Shown here piece by piece: positions 1 through 7,145 of a stretch of DNA of 64,000 bases. The translations under genes were made by a program, and so were the position numbers. A model generated the notes under the pieces. The model made no database searches. It saw only the letters and a list, made by a program, of their open reading frames with translations, and was not told where the DNA came from. The stretch comes from Protaetiibacter larvae (GTDB lineage Bacteria; Actinomycetota; Actinomycetes; Actinomycetales; Microbacteriaceae). Location: positions 310,001 to 374,000 of the forward strand of contig NZ_CP043504.1 of the NCBI RefSeq assembly GCF_008365275.1. The letters are read 5' to 3'. Position 1 is the first letter of the stretch. Every line of letters begins with the position of its first letter.

Positions 1-573
1 TTCGCCTTCACGCCAGTCGCAGAAGATCAGACCGAGCCGTTCCCCGACATCCTGGTGTTCGATCCTCACAACGTCGTGCCGCTCACCATCCAGTCGCTGT
101 CCATGGCCCAGGCCATGAAAGCGCTCGGACGTCGGGACGAGAACTGGCTCGCGCAGGTCACTGCTCGTCTGTTTGCTATCGAGACCTTCTTCGCCGTCGT
201 GTCTGAGCGAGAGGTGCGCGAAGTCTCCTTCTTGCAGACCGGCGTGAAGATGCGCGGCGGAGAATCGGACGCCGTATACAGCGTGACCTGCGACGACGGC
301 GTCTGGCTGCTCTCGGTAGAGGCGAAGGGTCGCCGCGAGCCGCTGCACCTTCCTCAGATCGCCCGCGCCTCCTACAGTCTGTTCGAGACTGTCACGTCTC
401 AGGGCGGCGAACTCTCCGACGTCGTCGGAGTCATTCCCTTTGGACTGAAGATCGTCGGCGACTCCGAGGTCTGGGCCGTGGAGTTCGCCCCTGTCGAATC
501 TGCCGACGAGACGCTGACTGCCGTCTCTCAGGCGACGTTCATGTTTACGCCGCCTGTCCCTGGAATCTCTTAG
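1..573 (+). CDS. C-terminal part of a probable type II restriction endonuclease
   Basis: The reading frame is open from the first base, so the gene is cut by the window edge; at least 190 residues are visible. A patch with an acidic residue (ESDAVY) followed after about 13 residues by VEAKG fits a PD-(D/E)XK nuclease core, with the E-x-K in a hydrophobic strand (LLSVEAKG). No family could be named. Its stop codon overlaps that of the convergent C5 methyltransferase by 4 bp, and a Vsr nuclease lies on the far side of the methyltransferase. This context, more than the sequence, argues that it is the cognate restriction enzyme. It could also be another element-borne nuclease. Confidence 0.6.
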   Translation, partial: FAFTPVAEDQTEPFPDILVFDPHNVVPLTIQSLSMAQAMKALGRRDENWLAQVTARLFAIETFFAVVSEREVREVSFLQTGVKMRGGESDAVYSVTCDDGVWLLSVEAKGRREPLHLPQIARASYSLFETVTSQGGELSDVVGVIPFGLKIVGDSEVWAVEFAPVESADETLTAVSQATFMFTPPVPGIS

Positions 574-1967
574 ACGGCCTCGGCAAGCCGCGGCTCGGGC
601 TTCGAGCGGCGGCGCGACTTCGGAATCGAGTCGTGCGACGCTCCGGCGTACTTCGTCGCCTCGCCCATTGCCATGTACAGAAGGTGCTCGTCAGTGAGCT
701 CGAGAACCTCGTCGGGCTTGGCCGGCTGCACACCCAGAGCCTCGATCACGGCGCGACCCAACGCGCGACCGAAGATTGGCGGGACCGCATTGCCGATCTG
801 CCGGAAGCCATTCCACTTGGTCGAGTGGAGGCGGAACCAGTCGGGGAAGGAGTGGAGTCGCGCAGCCTCGCGAACGGAGAGGACTCGCGCGTTCCGCGGG
901 TGAAGCGGTCGAGGCGACGTGTGAGCGCCGCGCTCGCCTCCGGTGCCCGCCCGGAGGGTGTTGCACAGTCCTTCCTCAGCCAGACGTAGGAAACGGCTCA
1001 CCTTCTCTGTCGAGCCCTGCTCCGTCGCAGCGAACCGGGAAATAGACACGTCGGTGTGCTGCGTCTGCCAACTCGAAGTCAGAACCGAAGGGTCCCACTT
1101 GCGCCGATAGGCGAAGTCGGTTGGGTCGTCCTCAAGTCCGCGGAGGCGGCGTGCGTACTCGGACGCTGCAAGGTCCATCTTGTTCTGCTGCGCGCGCGTG
1201 AGCGGAGTCACGTCGCTGGTCGCTAGCGCGGGGAACTGATCGAGGTCCGGAAGGTCGCCAATGGCGTCCCAAACCGTCGGTCCCGCGGGCAACGGCTCGA
1301 CGTTCGAACGCAGCGTGCTGCGAACCGGACGCGCGGGGCGCACGACGGGCGCCGGGTGCGCCACCGGGTCAACGTCCGCACGGTATCCGAGCAGGATGAA
1401 GCGCCGCCGGTCCTGAGGCACGCCGTAGTCAGCCGCATTGAGGATGTGCGGGCTGGGCACGACGTATCCGGCGTTCTCGAAGCGGCGGATCAGGTCGGCA
1501 AGCAACTCCTTGTGCTCGCCCGAGGCAATCCCCGGAACATTCTCCATGAGAAAGTAGCGCGGACGAAGCGAGTTCACGAGCCGGAAGAAGTGGAAGATCA
1601 GGTCGTTTCGCGCGTCGTCGACCTGGCGCTTGCCGATCCACGAGAACCCCTGGCAGGGCGGACCACCGGCGACAAGATCAACCTCGCCGTCCCACGGCTC
1701 GTCGCCGTGATGGTTGGCCCATCCCCGCTCGACCGACCGCCGAAGCGTCGACTCGGGCAGTTTCCCGATGTCGTCGCAGAGGACTTCGGTGAGCGGGAAG
1801 TTGAATGCGTGAGTGGTGGCGTGGACAGGGTCGTACTCCACTGAGGCGACGACGTCGAAGCCCGCCTGTTCGAGTCCGAGCGAAAGTCCACCAGCGCCAG
1901 CGAACAGGTCAACAGCGACCGGCCGACGTGCCGAAGGTGCAGATGTGTCCGTCCCAGTGCCCCGCAT
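570..1967 (-). CDS. DNA (cytosine-5) methyltransferase
   Basis: This 465-residue protein has the ordered C5-methyltransferase motifs: motif I VDLFAGAGGLSLGL near residue 20, motif IV GGPPCQGFS with the catalytic cysteine, motif VI ENVPG, motif VIII QDRRRF and motif X QIGNAVPP near the C-terminus, with a target-recognition region between VIII and X. It would protect host DNA by methylating cytosine at a specific site; the site cannot be read from sequence. The gene is convergent with the putative endonuclease (4-bp stop overlap) and divergent from vsr. The ATG has no ribosome binding site, but a TAGGGT box sits 6 bp upstream, so the mRNA is probably leaderless. Confidence 0.95.
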   Translation of the reverse strand: MRGTGTDTSAPSARRPVAVDLFAGAGGLSLGLEQAGFDVVASVEYDPVHATTHAFNFPLTEVLCDDIGKLPESTLRRSVERGWANHHGDEPWDGEVDLVAGGPPCQGFSWIGKRQVDDARNDLIFHFFRLVNSLRPRYFLMENVPGIASGEHKELLADLIRRFENAGYVVPSPHILNAADYGVPQDRRRFILLGYRADVDPVAHPAPVVRPARPVRSTLRSNVEPLPAGPTVWDAIGDLPDLDQFPALATSDVTPLTRAQQNKMDLAASEYARRLRGLEDDPTDFAYRRKWDPSVLTSSWQTQHTDVSISRFAATEQGSTEKVSRFLRLAEEGLCNTLRAGTGGERGAHTSPRPLHPRNARVLSVREAARLHSFPDWFRLHSTKWNGFRQIGNAVPPIFGRALGRAVIEALGVQPAKPDEVLELTDEHLLYMAMGEATKYAGASHDSIPKSRRRSKPEPRLAEAV

Positions 1968-1979
1968 AGGGTAACCCTA
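1967..1979. promoter_or_regulatory. 13-bp palindrome containing the methyltransferase -10 box
   Basis: The sequence TAGGGTAACCCTA is a perfect odd palindrome centred on 1973. On the minus strand its TAGGGT half lies 6 bp before the methyltransferase ATG, the spacing seen for leaderless promoters elsewhere in this window. It also contains GGTNACC. It may be a promoter with built-in operator symmetry; which protein would bind it is unknown. Confidence 0.45.
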
Positions 1980-2055
1980 CTGGCCACCCACTGGCGTTGG
2001 AGTATTGGGGTCGGCCAGGTGCAAAGATCGCAGATGTGTTCGATAGGGAGGAGTG

Positions 2056-2493
2056 ATGGTCCACCCCGAGCCTCCGACATCAGTATCGCCGCGAGTGCGC
2101 CACGTGATGCAAGGCAACCGCTCCCGCGACACCAAACCGGAGTTGGCGGTGCGTCGCGCGGCGCATGCGCTTGGACTGAGATACCGGGTCAACGCTCGAC
2201 CACTGTCGAGCCTCCGGCGCAGCGCCGACCTCGTGTTTCGGCGGGAACGAGTCGCAGTGTTCATCGACGGGTGCTTCTGGCACGGGTGCCCCGAACACCA
2301 CGTCGCCTCGAAGTCCCGCGTCGAGTACTGGGGTCCAAAGATCGAGGCCAACCGTCGCAGAGACGCGGACACAGACAAGCTGCTGCGAGCGCAGGGCTGG
2401 TACCCGCTCCGCGCCTGGAGCCATGAGGATCCAGCCGAGGTCGCATTCCGAGTGCGCGCGCTGATCGACATGCGCCGGGCGGCTACCGGCTGA
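2056..2493 (+). CDS. vsr: Very short patch repair endonuclease (Vsr)
   Basis: Vsr nicks next to T:G mismatches that arise when 5-methylcytosine is deaminated, preventing mutation at the sites of a C5 methyltransferase. The 145-residue protein has the family signature: an N-terminal RSRDTKPE segment, the DLVF strand and FIDGCFWHGCPEHH with catalytic Asp and His residues, and the WGPKIEAN segment. The usual length is about 130-150 residues. GGGAGGA at 2046-2052 is a strong ribosome binding site; a GTG at 2053 abuts it, so the ATG at 2056 is the better start. It lies divergent to the methyltransferase it would serve. Confidence 0.93.
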   Translation: MVHPEPPTSVSPRVRHVMQGNRSRDTKPELAVRRAAHALGLRYRVNARPLSSLRRSADLVFRRERVAVFIDGCFWHGCPEHHVASKSRVEYWGPKIEANRRRDADTDKLLRAQGWYPLRAWSHEDPAEVAFRVRALIDMRRAATG

Positions 2494-2680
2494 GGCGTTG
2501 TCCGTATCCTCGGCGGGACGGGTTGGCGGTGCGGATCGCCTCGCGGCGGAGATCGGCTGCCTGCTGGCCGGTGGAGCCGGGAAGCAGACGCCCGGTGGGA
2601 GTGCGCCGGTTGTCGCCGGAGCGTCCGCCGTACTCAGTCGGAGTGCCTCCGGGCTGCCGGTAGTTGGGCTTGTCGGTCAT
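2483..2680 (-). CDS. Small hypothetical protein
   Basis: A 65-residue polar, Arg/Gly/Pro-rich protein beginning MTDKPNYRQPGG, with no recognisable domain. It is convergent with vsr and overlaps its end by 11 bp. The start is uncertain: an in-frame GTG further upstream (2707) is possible and no good ribosome binding site distinguishes them. The ordinary amino-acid mix, unlike the Arg/Ser-only shadow frames nearby, is the main reason to call it. Confidence 0.45.
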   Translation of the reverse strand: MTDKPNYRQPGGTPTEYGGRSGDNRRTPTGRLLPGSTGQQAADLRREAIRTANPSRRGYGQRLSR

Positions 2681-2745
2681 GCCCTCTATCGTCCCTCGCG
2701 CCCACATTCCGCCGCGCGCCGCGGGTAATCCACATCGCTCATTTC

Positions 2746-2823
2746 ATATCTCCATACAGGCATGGATATTGCGATAGCGGGCATTTCAAGCGGGCGAAAC
2801 GCATACCCCGGTAAAGTTATTTC
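2746..2823 (+). promoter_or_regulatory. Promoter and possible operator of the RHH gene
   Basis: TAAAGT at 2812-2817 stands 6 bp before the ATG at 2824, where no ribosome binding site exists, so transcription probably starts at the ATG. Upstream, ATATC-TCCAT (2746-2755) and ATGGATAT (2762-2769) form an imperfect inverted repeat in unusually AT-rich sequence, a plausible operator for the ribbon-helix-helix protein encoded just downstream. Confidence 0.4.
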
Positions 2824-3081
2824 ATGAGCAATACTCACGCCAAGCGAGGGCCGAAGCCGGGGTCGTGGGTGCCGTTGGAAACGAGCATCACGCCTGCGCT
2901 CGACCGCGCCATGAATGAACTCGTGCTCAGCACGGGCGTCTCCAAGGCGAGCGTCGTGCGCGCGGCACTGGCGCACTATCTCGCAGCGCAGGGCGTGCTC
3001 CCGCCTGACCACCCCGACCTGATCGAACCGACACCGACGCGCGGCCCGGGCCTCGCATCCCAGAGAAAGGACAACCCATGA
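2824..3081 (+). CDS. Ribbon-helix-helix DNA-binding protein
   Basis: This 85-residue protein contains a short basic N-terminus, a strand (ETSITPALDRAMNEL) and two helices with the turn TGVSKASVVRAALAHYLA, which is the layout of CopG/MetJ-type ribbon-helix-helix repressors (roughly residues 18-60). Such proteins dimerise and bind operators with the paired strands. It is the first gene of a tightly packed rightward run (4-bp ATGA overlap with the next gene) and is the only obvious regulator in the visible part of the element. It could control its own operon or copy-number functions; the target is not shown. Confidence 0.7.
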   Translation: MSNTHAKRGPKPGSWVPLETSITPALDRAMNELVLSTGVSKASVVRAALAHYLAAQGVLPPDHPDLIEPTPTRGPGLASQRKDNP

Positions 3082-3347
3082 CCATGAGCAGCATGCAGCG
3101 GAGAGCGGCACCGCCGCCGAGCGTCGACCTGCCGCCCTACCCCGAGCACCACGCGGCATCTTCGATCGCCCAGCAGATGGCGACCCGCGCCGCGCACTGG
3201 GGACAGACCGCCCGCGGGCTGCGCGACGAGATCGCTGCGACCGAGGATGCGCTGGTCTCGGCGCTGGACGAGCAGGAGCGCCGCGAGGCGAACCGCACTC
3301 GACTCCGCGAAGCCCTCAACGAGAACGCGGATCGAGGCCTGCGATGA
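3078..3347 (+). CDS. Hypothetical protein, helical
   Basis: An 89-residue protein not assignable to a family. Residues 1-30 are Pro/Ala-rich and probably disordered; residues 30-85 are a charged helix rich in Glu, Arg and Ala (DEIAATEDALVSALDEQERR), which would favour a coiled coil. Its ATG overlaps the stop of the RHH gene and its stop overlaps the start of the next gene, both by 4 bp, so the three are translationally coupled. Confidence 0.65.
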   Translation: MTMSSMQRRAAPPPSVDLPPYPEHHAASSIAQQMATRAAHWGQTARGLRDEIAATEDALVSALDEQERREANRTRLREALNENADRGLR

Positions 3348-3778
3348 CCATCTCCAACCCGCACGAAGCCCGAGTCGCGGCGCGGCACCTCAAGTACGAC
3401 AACACCGCCGAGGAGCGAGAGAACGTTCAGCGCGTGGACCGCGAGGTCTTCGACCGGGTCGCAGAGTACGAGCGCGGCGTCGTCGCCTCAGCACGGGCGG
3501 ACGCCGACAAGGGCGACCGGCTGGCAAGTCAGGCCGTGGCAGCGGTGGCCGATCTGAACTCGCGGTTCCGCGCCGCCGCCGAGGACGGCAACGTGTCTCG
3601 CGACCTGCTGCGCGAGTTCAACCGCGTGCGCGCTCAGGCTGAAGCGCTGGCGGACTCGCTGAACGTGGCCGAGCGCACCGCCCAGTGGCACGCCGGGCGG
3701 CTGAGCGACGTCTACGGAACGTGGCTCGCGCTCGTGCAGAAGTACCCGACCCTCAAGCCGGGGATTCGGGTCCAGTAA
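3344..3778 (+). CDS. Hypothetical coiled-coil protein
   Basis: A 144-residue, highly charged, largely helical protein (for example EERENVQRVDREVFDRVAEY) with no cysteines, signal or membrane segment and no family that I recognise. The heptad-like spacing of Ala/Val/Leu suggests a coiled coil through most of its length. It is the third gene of the coupled RHH operon and is followed by a strong hairpin, which probably ends the operon. Confidence 0.65.
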   Translation: MTISNPHEARVAARHLKYDNTAEERENVQRVDREVFDRVAEYERGVVASARADADKGDRLASQAVAAVADLNSRFRAAAEDGNVSRDLLREFNRVRAQAEALADSLNVAERTAQWHAGRLSDVYGTWLALVQKYPTLKPGIRVQ

Positions 3779-3782
3779 GGCT

Positions 3783-3824
3783 GACCCGCCGCCGCCGTTC
3801 GAGCCATGTCGTCGGCGGCGGGTC
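3783..3824 (+). terminator. Hairpin after the RHH operon
   Basis: A perfect 12-bp inverted repeat, GACCCGCCGCCG at 3783-3794 and its complement at 3813-3824, with an 18-base loop, begins 5 bp after the stop codon at 3776-3778. No U-tract follows, as is common in high-GC actinobacteria. Confidence 0.6.
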
Positions 3825-3860
3825 TTCAACCGAACAACCCACTGAAAGAGAGGCAACGCA

Positions 3861-4379
3861 ATGACTCACGTTGACGACCGAAGGCTACTCGCCTCGCCCA
3901 GCACGCCGCCGAGCGCGGTGCTCTACGACTACCACGAGCGCGCTCTGCAACCCGGCACGCGACACGAGCCGGTCACCATCAGCAGCGAGGCGGCGAAGGC
4001 CACCCGGCTACTGACGACGACCGAGCGCGCGACAGCCCGAATCACACTCCGCCCATCTGTCGAGGGCGCTGGCCTACTGCACGAGGCTGTCGCACGGCTG
4101 CGCGTCTACGAGGCGCGCGGGCTGCTCGACCGCATGAGCGTCCACACCGTCGCCCGCAACCTGCACGCCGTGTTCTTCACCGGCCACCCGTTCGGACTCA
4201 TCCACGCCGCCCGCGGCTGGCACCTGCTCGAAGAACTCGACCGCCGCGACCTCATCGAGGTCTGGCTCGACACGCCCTGCTCGGGCACGACACGTCAATG
4301 GCTCCGGCTTCGGCTCTGCGACCGACTCGACGAGTTGCGCTTCTGGGAATCCGGAAACGCAAATGTCCACAATCGCTAA
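3861..4379 (+). CDS. Hypothetical protein
   Basis: A 172-residue protein with a good ribosome binding site (AAAGAGAGG) and no family that I recognise. The central part (HEAVARLRVYEARGLLDRMSV) and the following RNLHAVFFTGHPFGLIHAARGWHLLEELDRRDLI are helical and might form a winged-helix-like fold. There is no signal or membrane segment. It lies between a terminator and a long regulatory-looking gap, so it is probably transcribed on its own. Confidence 0.65.
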   Translation: MTHVDDRRLLASPSTPPSAVLYDYHERALQPGTRHEPVTISSEAAKATRLLTTTERATARITLRPSVEGAGLLHEAVARLRVYEARGLLDRMSVHTVARNLHAVFFTGHPFGLIHAARGWHLLEELDRRDLIEVWLDTPCSGTTRQWLRLRLCDRLDELRFWESGNANVHNR

Positions 4380-4424
4380 ACCGAGCGACGAGAGGCTGGT
4401 TCGAGCGGCGCCACCGCGCCCCAC

Positions 4425-4529
4425 GGTAAACTTCTCTCAGCCGCTTTGAGCGGGCGTGACCCTAGCCGGATGGACCCGGCGCGGTCCGGGTAACGTCTCT
4501 CAGGTCAACAACTCCATATTGCGTCAACA
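4425..4529 (+). repeat. Direct repeats upstream of the replication genes
   Basis: Two near-identical direct copies, GGTAAACTTCTCTCAG (4425-4440) and GGTAACGTCTCTCAG (4489-4503), are followed by two exact GTCAACA copies (4503-4509 and 4523-4529) separated by an AT-richer stretch. The gap of about 250 bp directly precedes the excisionase-like and primase-helicase genes. This could be an operator array or an iteron-type replication origin; neither is proven. Confidence 0.4.
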
Positions 4530-4532
4530 GGG

Positions 4533-4582
4533 AAAGGACCCCGAAGTGACGGCCACTAGATGTGGCCCGATCCGGGGTCTTT
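4533..4582. terminator. Nested bidirectional terminator hairpin
   Basis: The outer arms AAAGGACCCCG and CGGGGTCTTT enclose an inner perfect hairpin GGCCAC-TAGAT-GTGGCC (4551-4566). A U-tract on either strand makes it usable in both directions. The layout is the same as that of the terminator next to tRNA-Tyr at 11071-11114. Confidence 0.65.
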
Positions 4583-4627
4583 GTCGTCTCCGCGGTCGGG
4601 TCCAACCCACCAAGAGAAGGAGACAAC

Positions 4628-4843
4628 ATGAAGACGCAAAAGGAGAAGCCGGAGCGCACCTGGACGTTCCGCGAACTCCCCGAGCACCCGGTCGCGCAGA
4701 CCTACCGCGTGACCGAGCGCATGGCGCGGCGAGCACACCAAGCGGGGCGGCTCCACGGCGTGAAGCCTGGCCTCACCGTGCTGTTCACGGACGCCGACAT
4801 CCGCGCGTGGATTCTCGGCAGCCGCAGCGACGCCGACAAGTAG
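4628..4843 (+). CDS. Excisionase-like helix-turn-helix protein
   Basis: A 71-residue protein in which QTYRVTERMARRAHQAGRLHG forms a winged helix-turn-helix followed by a TVLFTDADIRAWILG wing, the pattern of MerR/AlpA-type excisionases and small phage activators. It may act as the recombination directionality factor for the tyrosine integrase, or as an activator of the following primase gene, which starts 9 bp after its stop. AGAAGGAGA 6 bp before the ATG at 4628 sets the start. Upstream in-frame starts fall inside the terminator hairpin and are unlikely. Confidence 0.65.
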   Translation: MKTQKEKPERTWTFRELPEHPVAQTYRVTERMARRAHQAGRLHGVKPGLTVLFTDADIRAWILGSRSDADK

Positions 4844-4852
4844 ATCGCGCAC

Positions 4853-6934
4853 ATGGCAACCGTGCGCCGACGACGGCCACCCGTCGTCACTACCTACACG
4901 CCCGCTGCGCTGCTCGCGAGCCGACTCGGGGACTACATCACGCAGCCCGAGCCGACCGGCGACGGCGAGATGCGGATGTTCTGCCCGATCTGCGAGGTGC
5001 CCGGCGAGAGCCGGACGCCGTCCGCATCGATCAACCCCAGGCTCGGCAAGTGGCACTGCCTCGGCAAGTGCAGCGAGGGCGGGTCGATCCTCGCGCTCAC
5101 GCAACAGTTGGGCGTCAAGATTCGCGGCTCTGCAAGCCGGGAGTCGACCGCGAAGAAGAAGCCCGCTCTGCCGCCGCCGTTGGAAGACCAGCACAAGCCG
5201 CTCGATTGGCACGACAAGTTCATGCGGGGCGAGTGCGCCGACTTCCTCGACTTCCTGACGCAGGAGCGCGGCCTGCACCCCAACACCCTCGCCCACTTCC
5301 ACGTAGGCGCTGACGGCGAGCGCGTCACGATCCCCATCTATGTGCGCGGGCGGTGCATCAACGTCCGGCGCTACCTGCCACACGCACCGAACGCGAAGCG
5401 CAAGATGCTCAACCTGCCCGGCCACGGATCACCGGCAGTGCTCGCGTTCACCGAGACGCTGGCCGGCAACTCGCTCCCGGTCGTCGTGACCGAGGGAGAA
5501 CTCGACGCGCTGCTGGTGTGGCAGGAGGCCGCAGGTCGCCTCGCCGTCGTCACCGGCACGGGCGGCGCGGGCACTCCCCCGCCCGACCTGTCGGCGCTCC
5601 GTGGCCGTGAGGTCTGGGTCGCCTACGACAACGACGACGCGGGCCGGAAGGGTGCGGAGAAGTTCACTGCCCGCGCGAAGGCCGCGGGCGCTCATGCCCA
5701 CGTGCTCGACCTCGCCCGGCTCGGGCTGAGCGGCGACGGCGCAGACGTGTCCGACTACCTGCTGCGATGCGGCAAGGTGGACGCGCTGCTCGCGGAGATG
5801 GAGCGCCTGCGGTCAGCACCGGAGGCTGGCGTGGACGAGGTCGCCACGGCGATGGAGGCCGCGTTCCTCGACCTCGGGGCACCGCAGACCGAGTACACCG
5901 CTGCGCTGCTGTCGGAGGACGACATCCTCACCGCTCCCCCGCTGCGGTACGTGGTGGAGCCGTGGCTGCCGGTGGGCATGTTCACGTCGATGTTCGGCCA
6001 GCCCGGCTCGGGCAAGACGTTCGTCGGGCAGGACCTGCAGAACGCCGTCCGCGCGGGCATCCCCTGGCATGGTCACGACGTCGCACCGGGCGCGGTGCTG
6101 CTGCTAGAGGCCGAGGGCGTGCAGCAGCTCCAAGCCCGCATCGTCGCGTGGAACGAGCACCACGGAAACCCGGATATGGCCGCCTTCCGCGCGCTCGACG
6201 TGCCGCTCGACCTCTCGACGCCGGAGGGTGCCGCCGCGCTGGTCCGCACGGTGCGGGGCATGGAGGCCGCAACCGGCGAGCGCGTGGTGCTCGTGTGGAT
6301 CGACCCCGCGGCGCTCTACATGTCGAGCAGCGAGAACGAGGACGGCAACCGCAACCTCGCGCTCGGCCTGAACGCCGTTGCGAAGTACCTCGACATCGCC
6401 GTGCTCGTGATCGTCCACACCAACGCCGAGGGCTCCCGCGCTCGTGGCACCGACCACTTCCGCATGCTGTCCGGTTCGCACATCCGCGTCGAGCGCATCG
6501 ACGGCGACATGGTCGGCGTGGTGCAGGAGAAGGTCAAGAACACGTCGCCCCGCGCGGTGATCCTCCGCCCAGTGCAGATCGGACGCTCGCTCGCGTTCGA
6601 CACCGAGGAACGCATGTCGGCTCTGGACTACGCCTCGCGGAAGGATCGCGCCGCCTGGACGTCGAAGGTCACGCATCGCCTCTCGGAGGCAACCACAGCC
6701 CACGAAGTGAAGACCAGCCACGCGGAGGCGCTGATTCTCGACGTTCTCGCCACCCGACCGCGACAGTCCACCACGCAGATCGTCGCCGCAACCCAAGGGC
6801 AAGGCGTCGGCTCGGACGGCATCAAGGCCGCGCTCGCGTCGATGGTCGAGCGAGGCGTCGTCGCGACCGAACCCGGCCCACGCAAGGCGACCTTGCACAC
6901 CCTCGCCGACCTCGCGGAAGGGGCCGAGAAGTGA
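4853..6934 (+). CDS. Primase-helicase fusion protein
   Basis: This 693-residue protein has three regions. Residues 44-73 hold a CHC2-like zinc finger (CPIC, then HCLGKC). Residues about 210-290 are TOPRIM-like (VVVTEGELDAL, then VWVAYDNDDAGRKG), the metal-binding core of DnaG-type primases. Residues about 370-570 are a RecA-like ATPase with Walker A GQPGSGKT (382-389), a Walker B-like VVLVWIDP and a VIVHT segment. The C-terminal 100 residues look like a winged helix. Such fusions replicate phages, satellites and plasmids by laying primers and unwinding DNA. It is the replication protein of the element, coupled to the excisionase-like gene upstream. Confidence 0.88.
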   Translation: MATVRRRRPPVVTTYTPAALLASRLGDYITQPEPTGDGEMRMFCPICEVPGESRTPSASINPRLGKWHCLGKCSEGGSILALTQQLGVKIRGSASRESTAKKKPALPPPLEDQHKPLDWHDKFMRGECADFLDFLTQERGLHPNTLAHFHVGADGERVTIPIYVRGRCINVRRYLPHAPNAKRKMLNLPGHGSPAVLAFTETLAGNSLPVVVTEGELDALLVWQEAAGRLAVVTGTGGAGTPPPDLSALRGREVWVAYDNDDAGRKGAEKFTARAKAAGAHAHVLDLARLGLSGDGADVSDYLLRCGKVDALLAEMERLRSAPEAGVDEVATAMEAAFLDLGAPQTEYTAALLSEDDILTAPPLRYVVEPWLPVGMFTSMFGQPGSGKTFVGQDLQNAVRAGIPWHGHDVAPGAVLLLEAEGVQQLQARIVAWNEHHGNPDMAAFRALDVPLDLSTPEGAAALVRTVRGMEAATGERVVLVWIDPAALYMSSSENEDGNRNLALGLNAVAKYLDIAVLVIVHTNAEGSRARGTDHFRMLSGSHIRVERIDGDMVGVVQEKVKNTSPRAVILRPVQIGRSLAFDTEERMSALDYASRKDRAAWTSKVTHRLSEATTAHEVKTSHAEALILDVLATRPRQSTTQIVAATQGQGVGSDGIKAALASMVERGVVATEPGPRKATLHTLADLAEGAEK

Positions 6935-6979
6935 CCCGACCGCACCCGACCCGACCCGACCCCGGTTGGGACAACGACC

Positions 6980-7025
6980 CGACCCGACCGCGGCCCTACG
7001 TAGTAGTAGGCCGCGGGTTGGGTCG
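6980..7025 (+). terminator. Strong hairpin after the primase-helicase gene
   Basis: CCGCGGCC (6988-6995) pairs with GGCCGCGG (7009-7016), and eight further pairs extend the stem past one bulged G; the 13-base loop is CTACGTAGTAGTA. It follows a run of ACCCG pentamers (about 6936-6962) just after the stop codon. It is probably a terminator or transcript-protecting structure; the 211-bp gap to the next gene holds no other gene that I can support. Confidence 0.5.
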
Positions 7026-7145
7026 TCGGTCGGCCCAAGTCCGGACGCCTACGCGGTCGGGACGATCACAAGCCCTCAGCCGAGCGCGTACCTCCTTCCG
7101 GCGCCCGGCGGGGTTCGACCGAATCTCGAGAAATGGAGAACTGAC

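Noticed and set aside
6966-7145. Upstream extension of the zinc-knuckle protein
   Set aside because: The stretch crosses a stable hairpin and pentamer run and lacks a ribosome binding site; TGGAGAA precedes the ATG at 7146.
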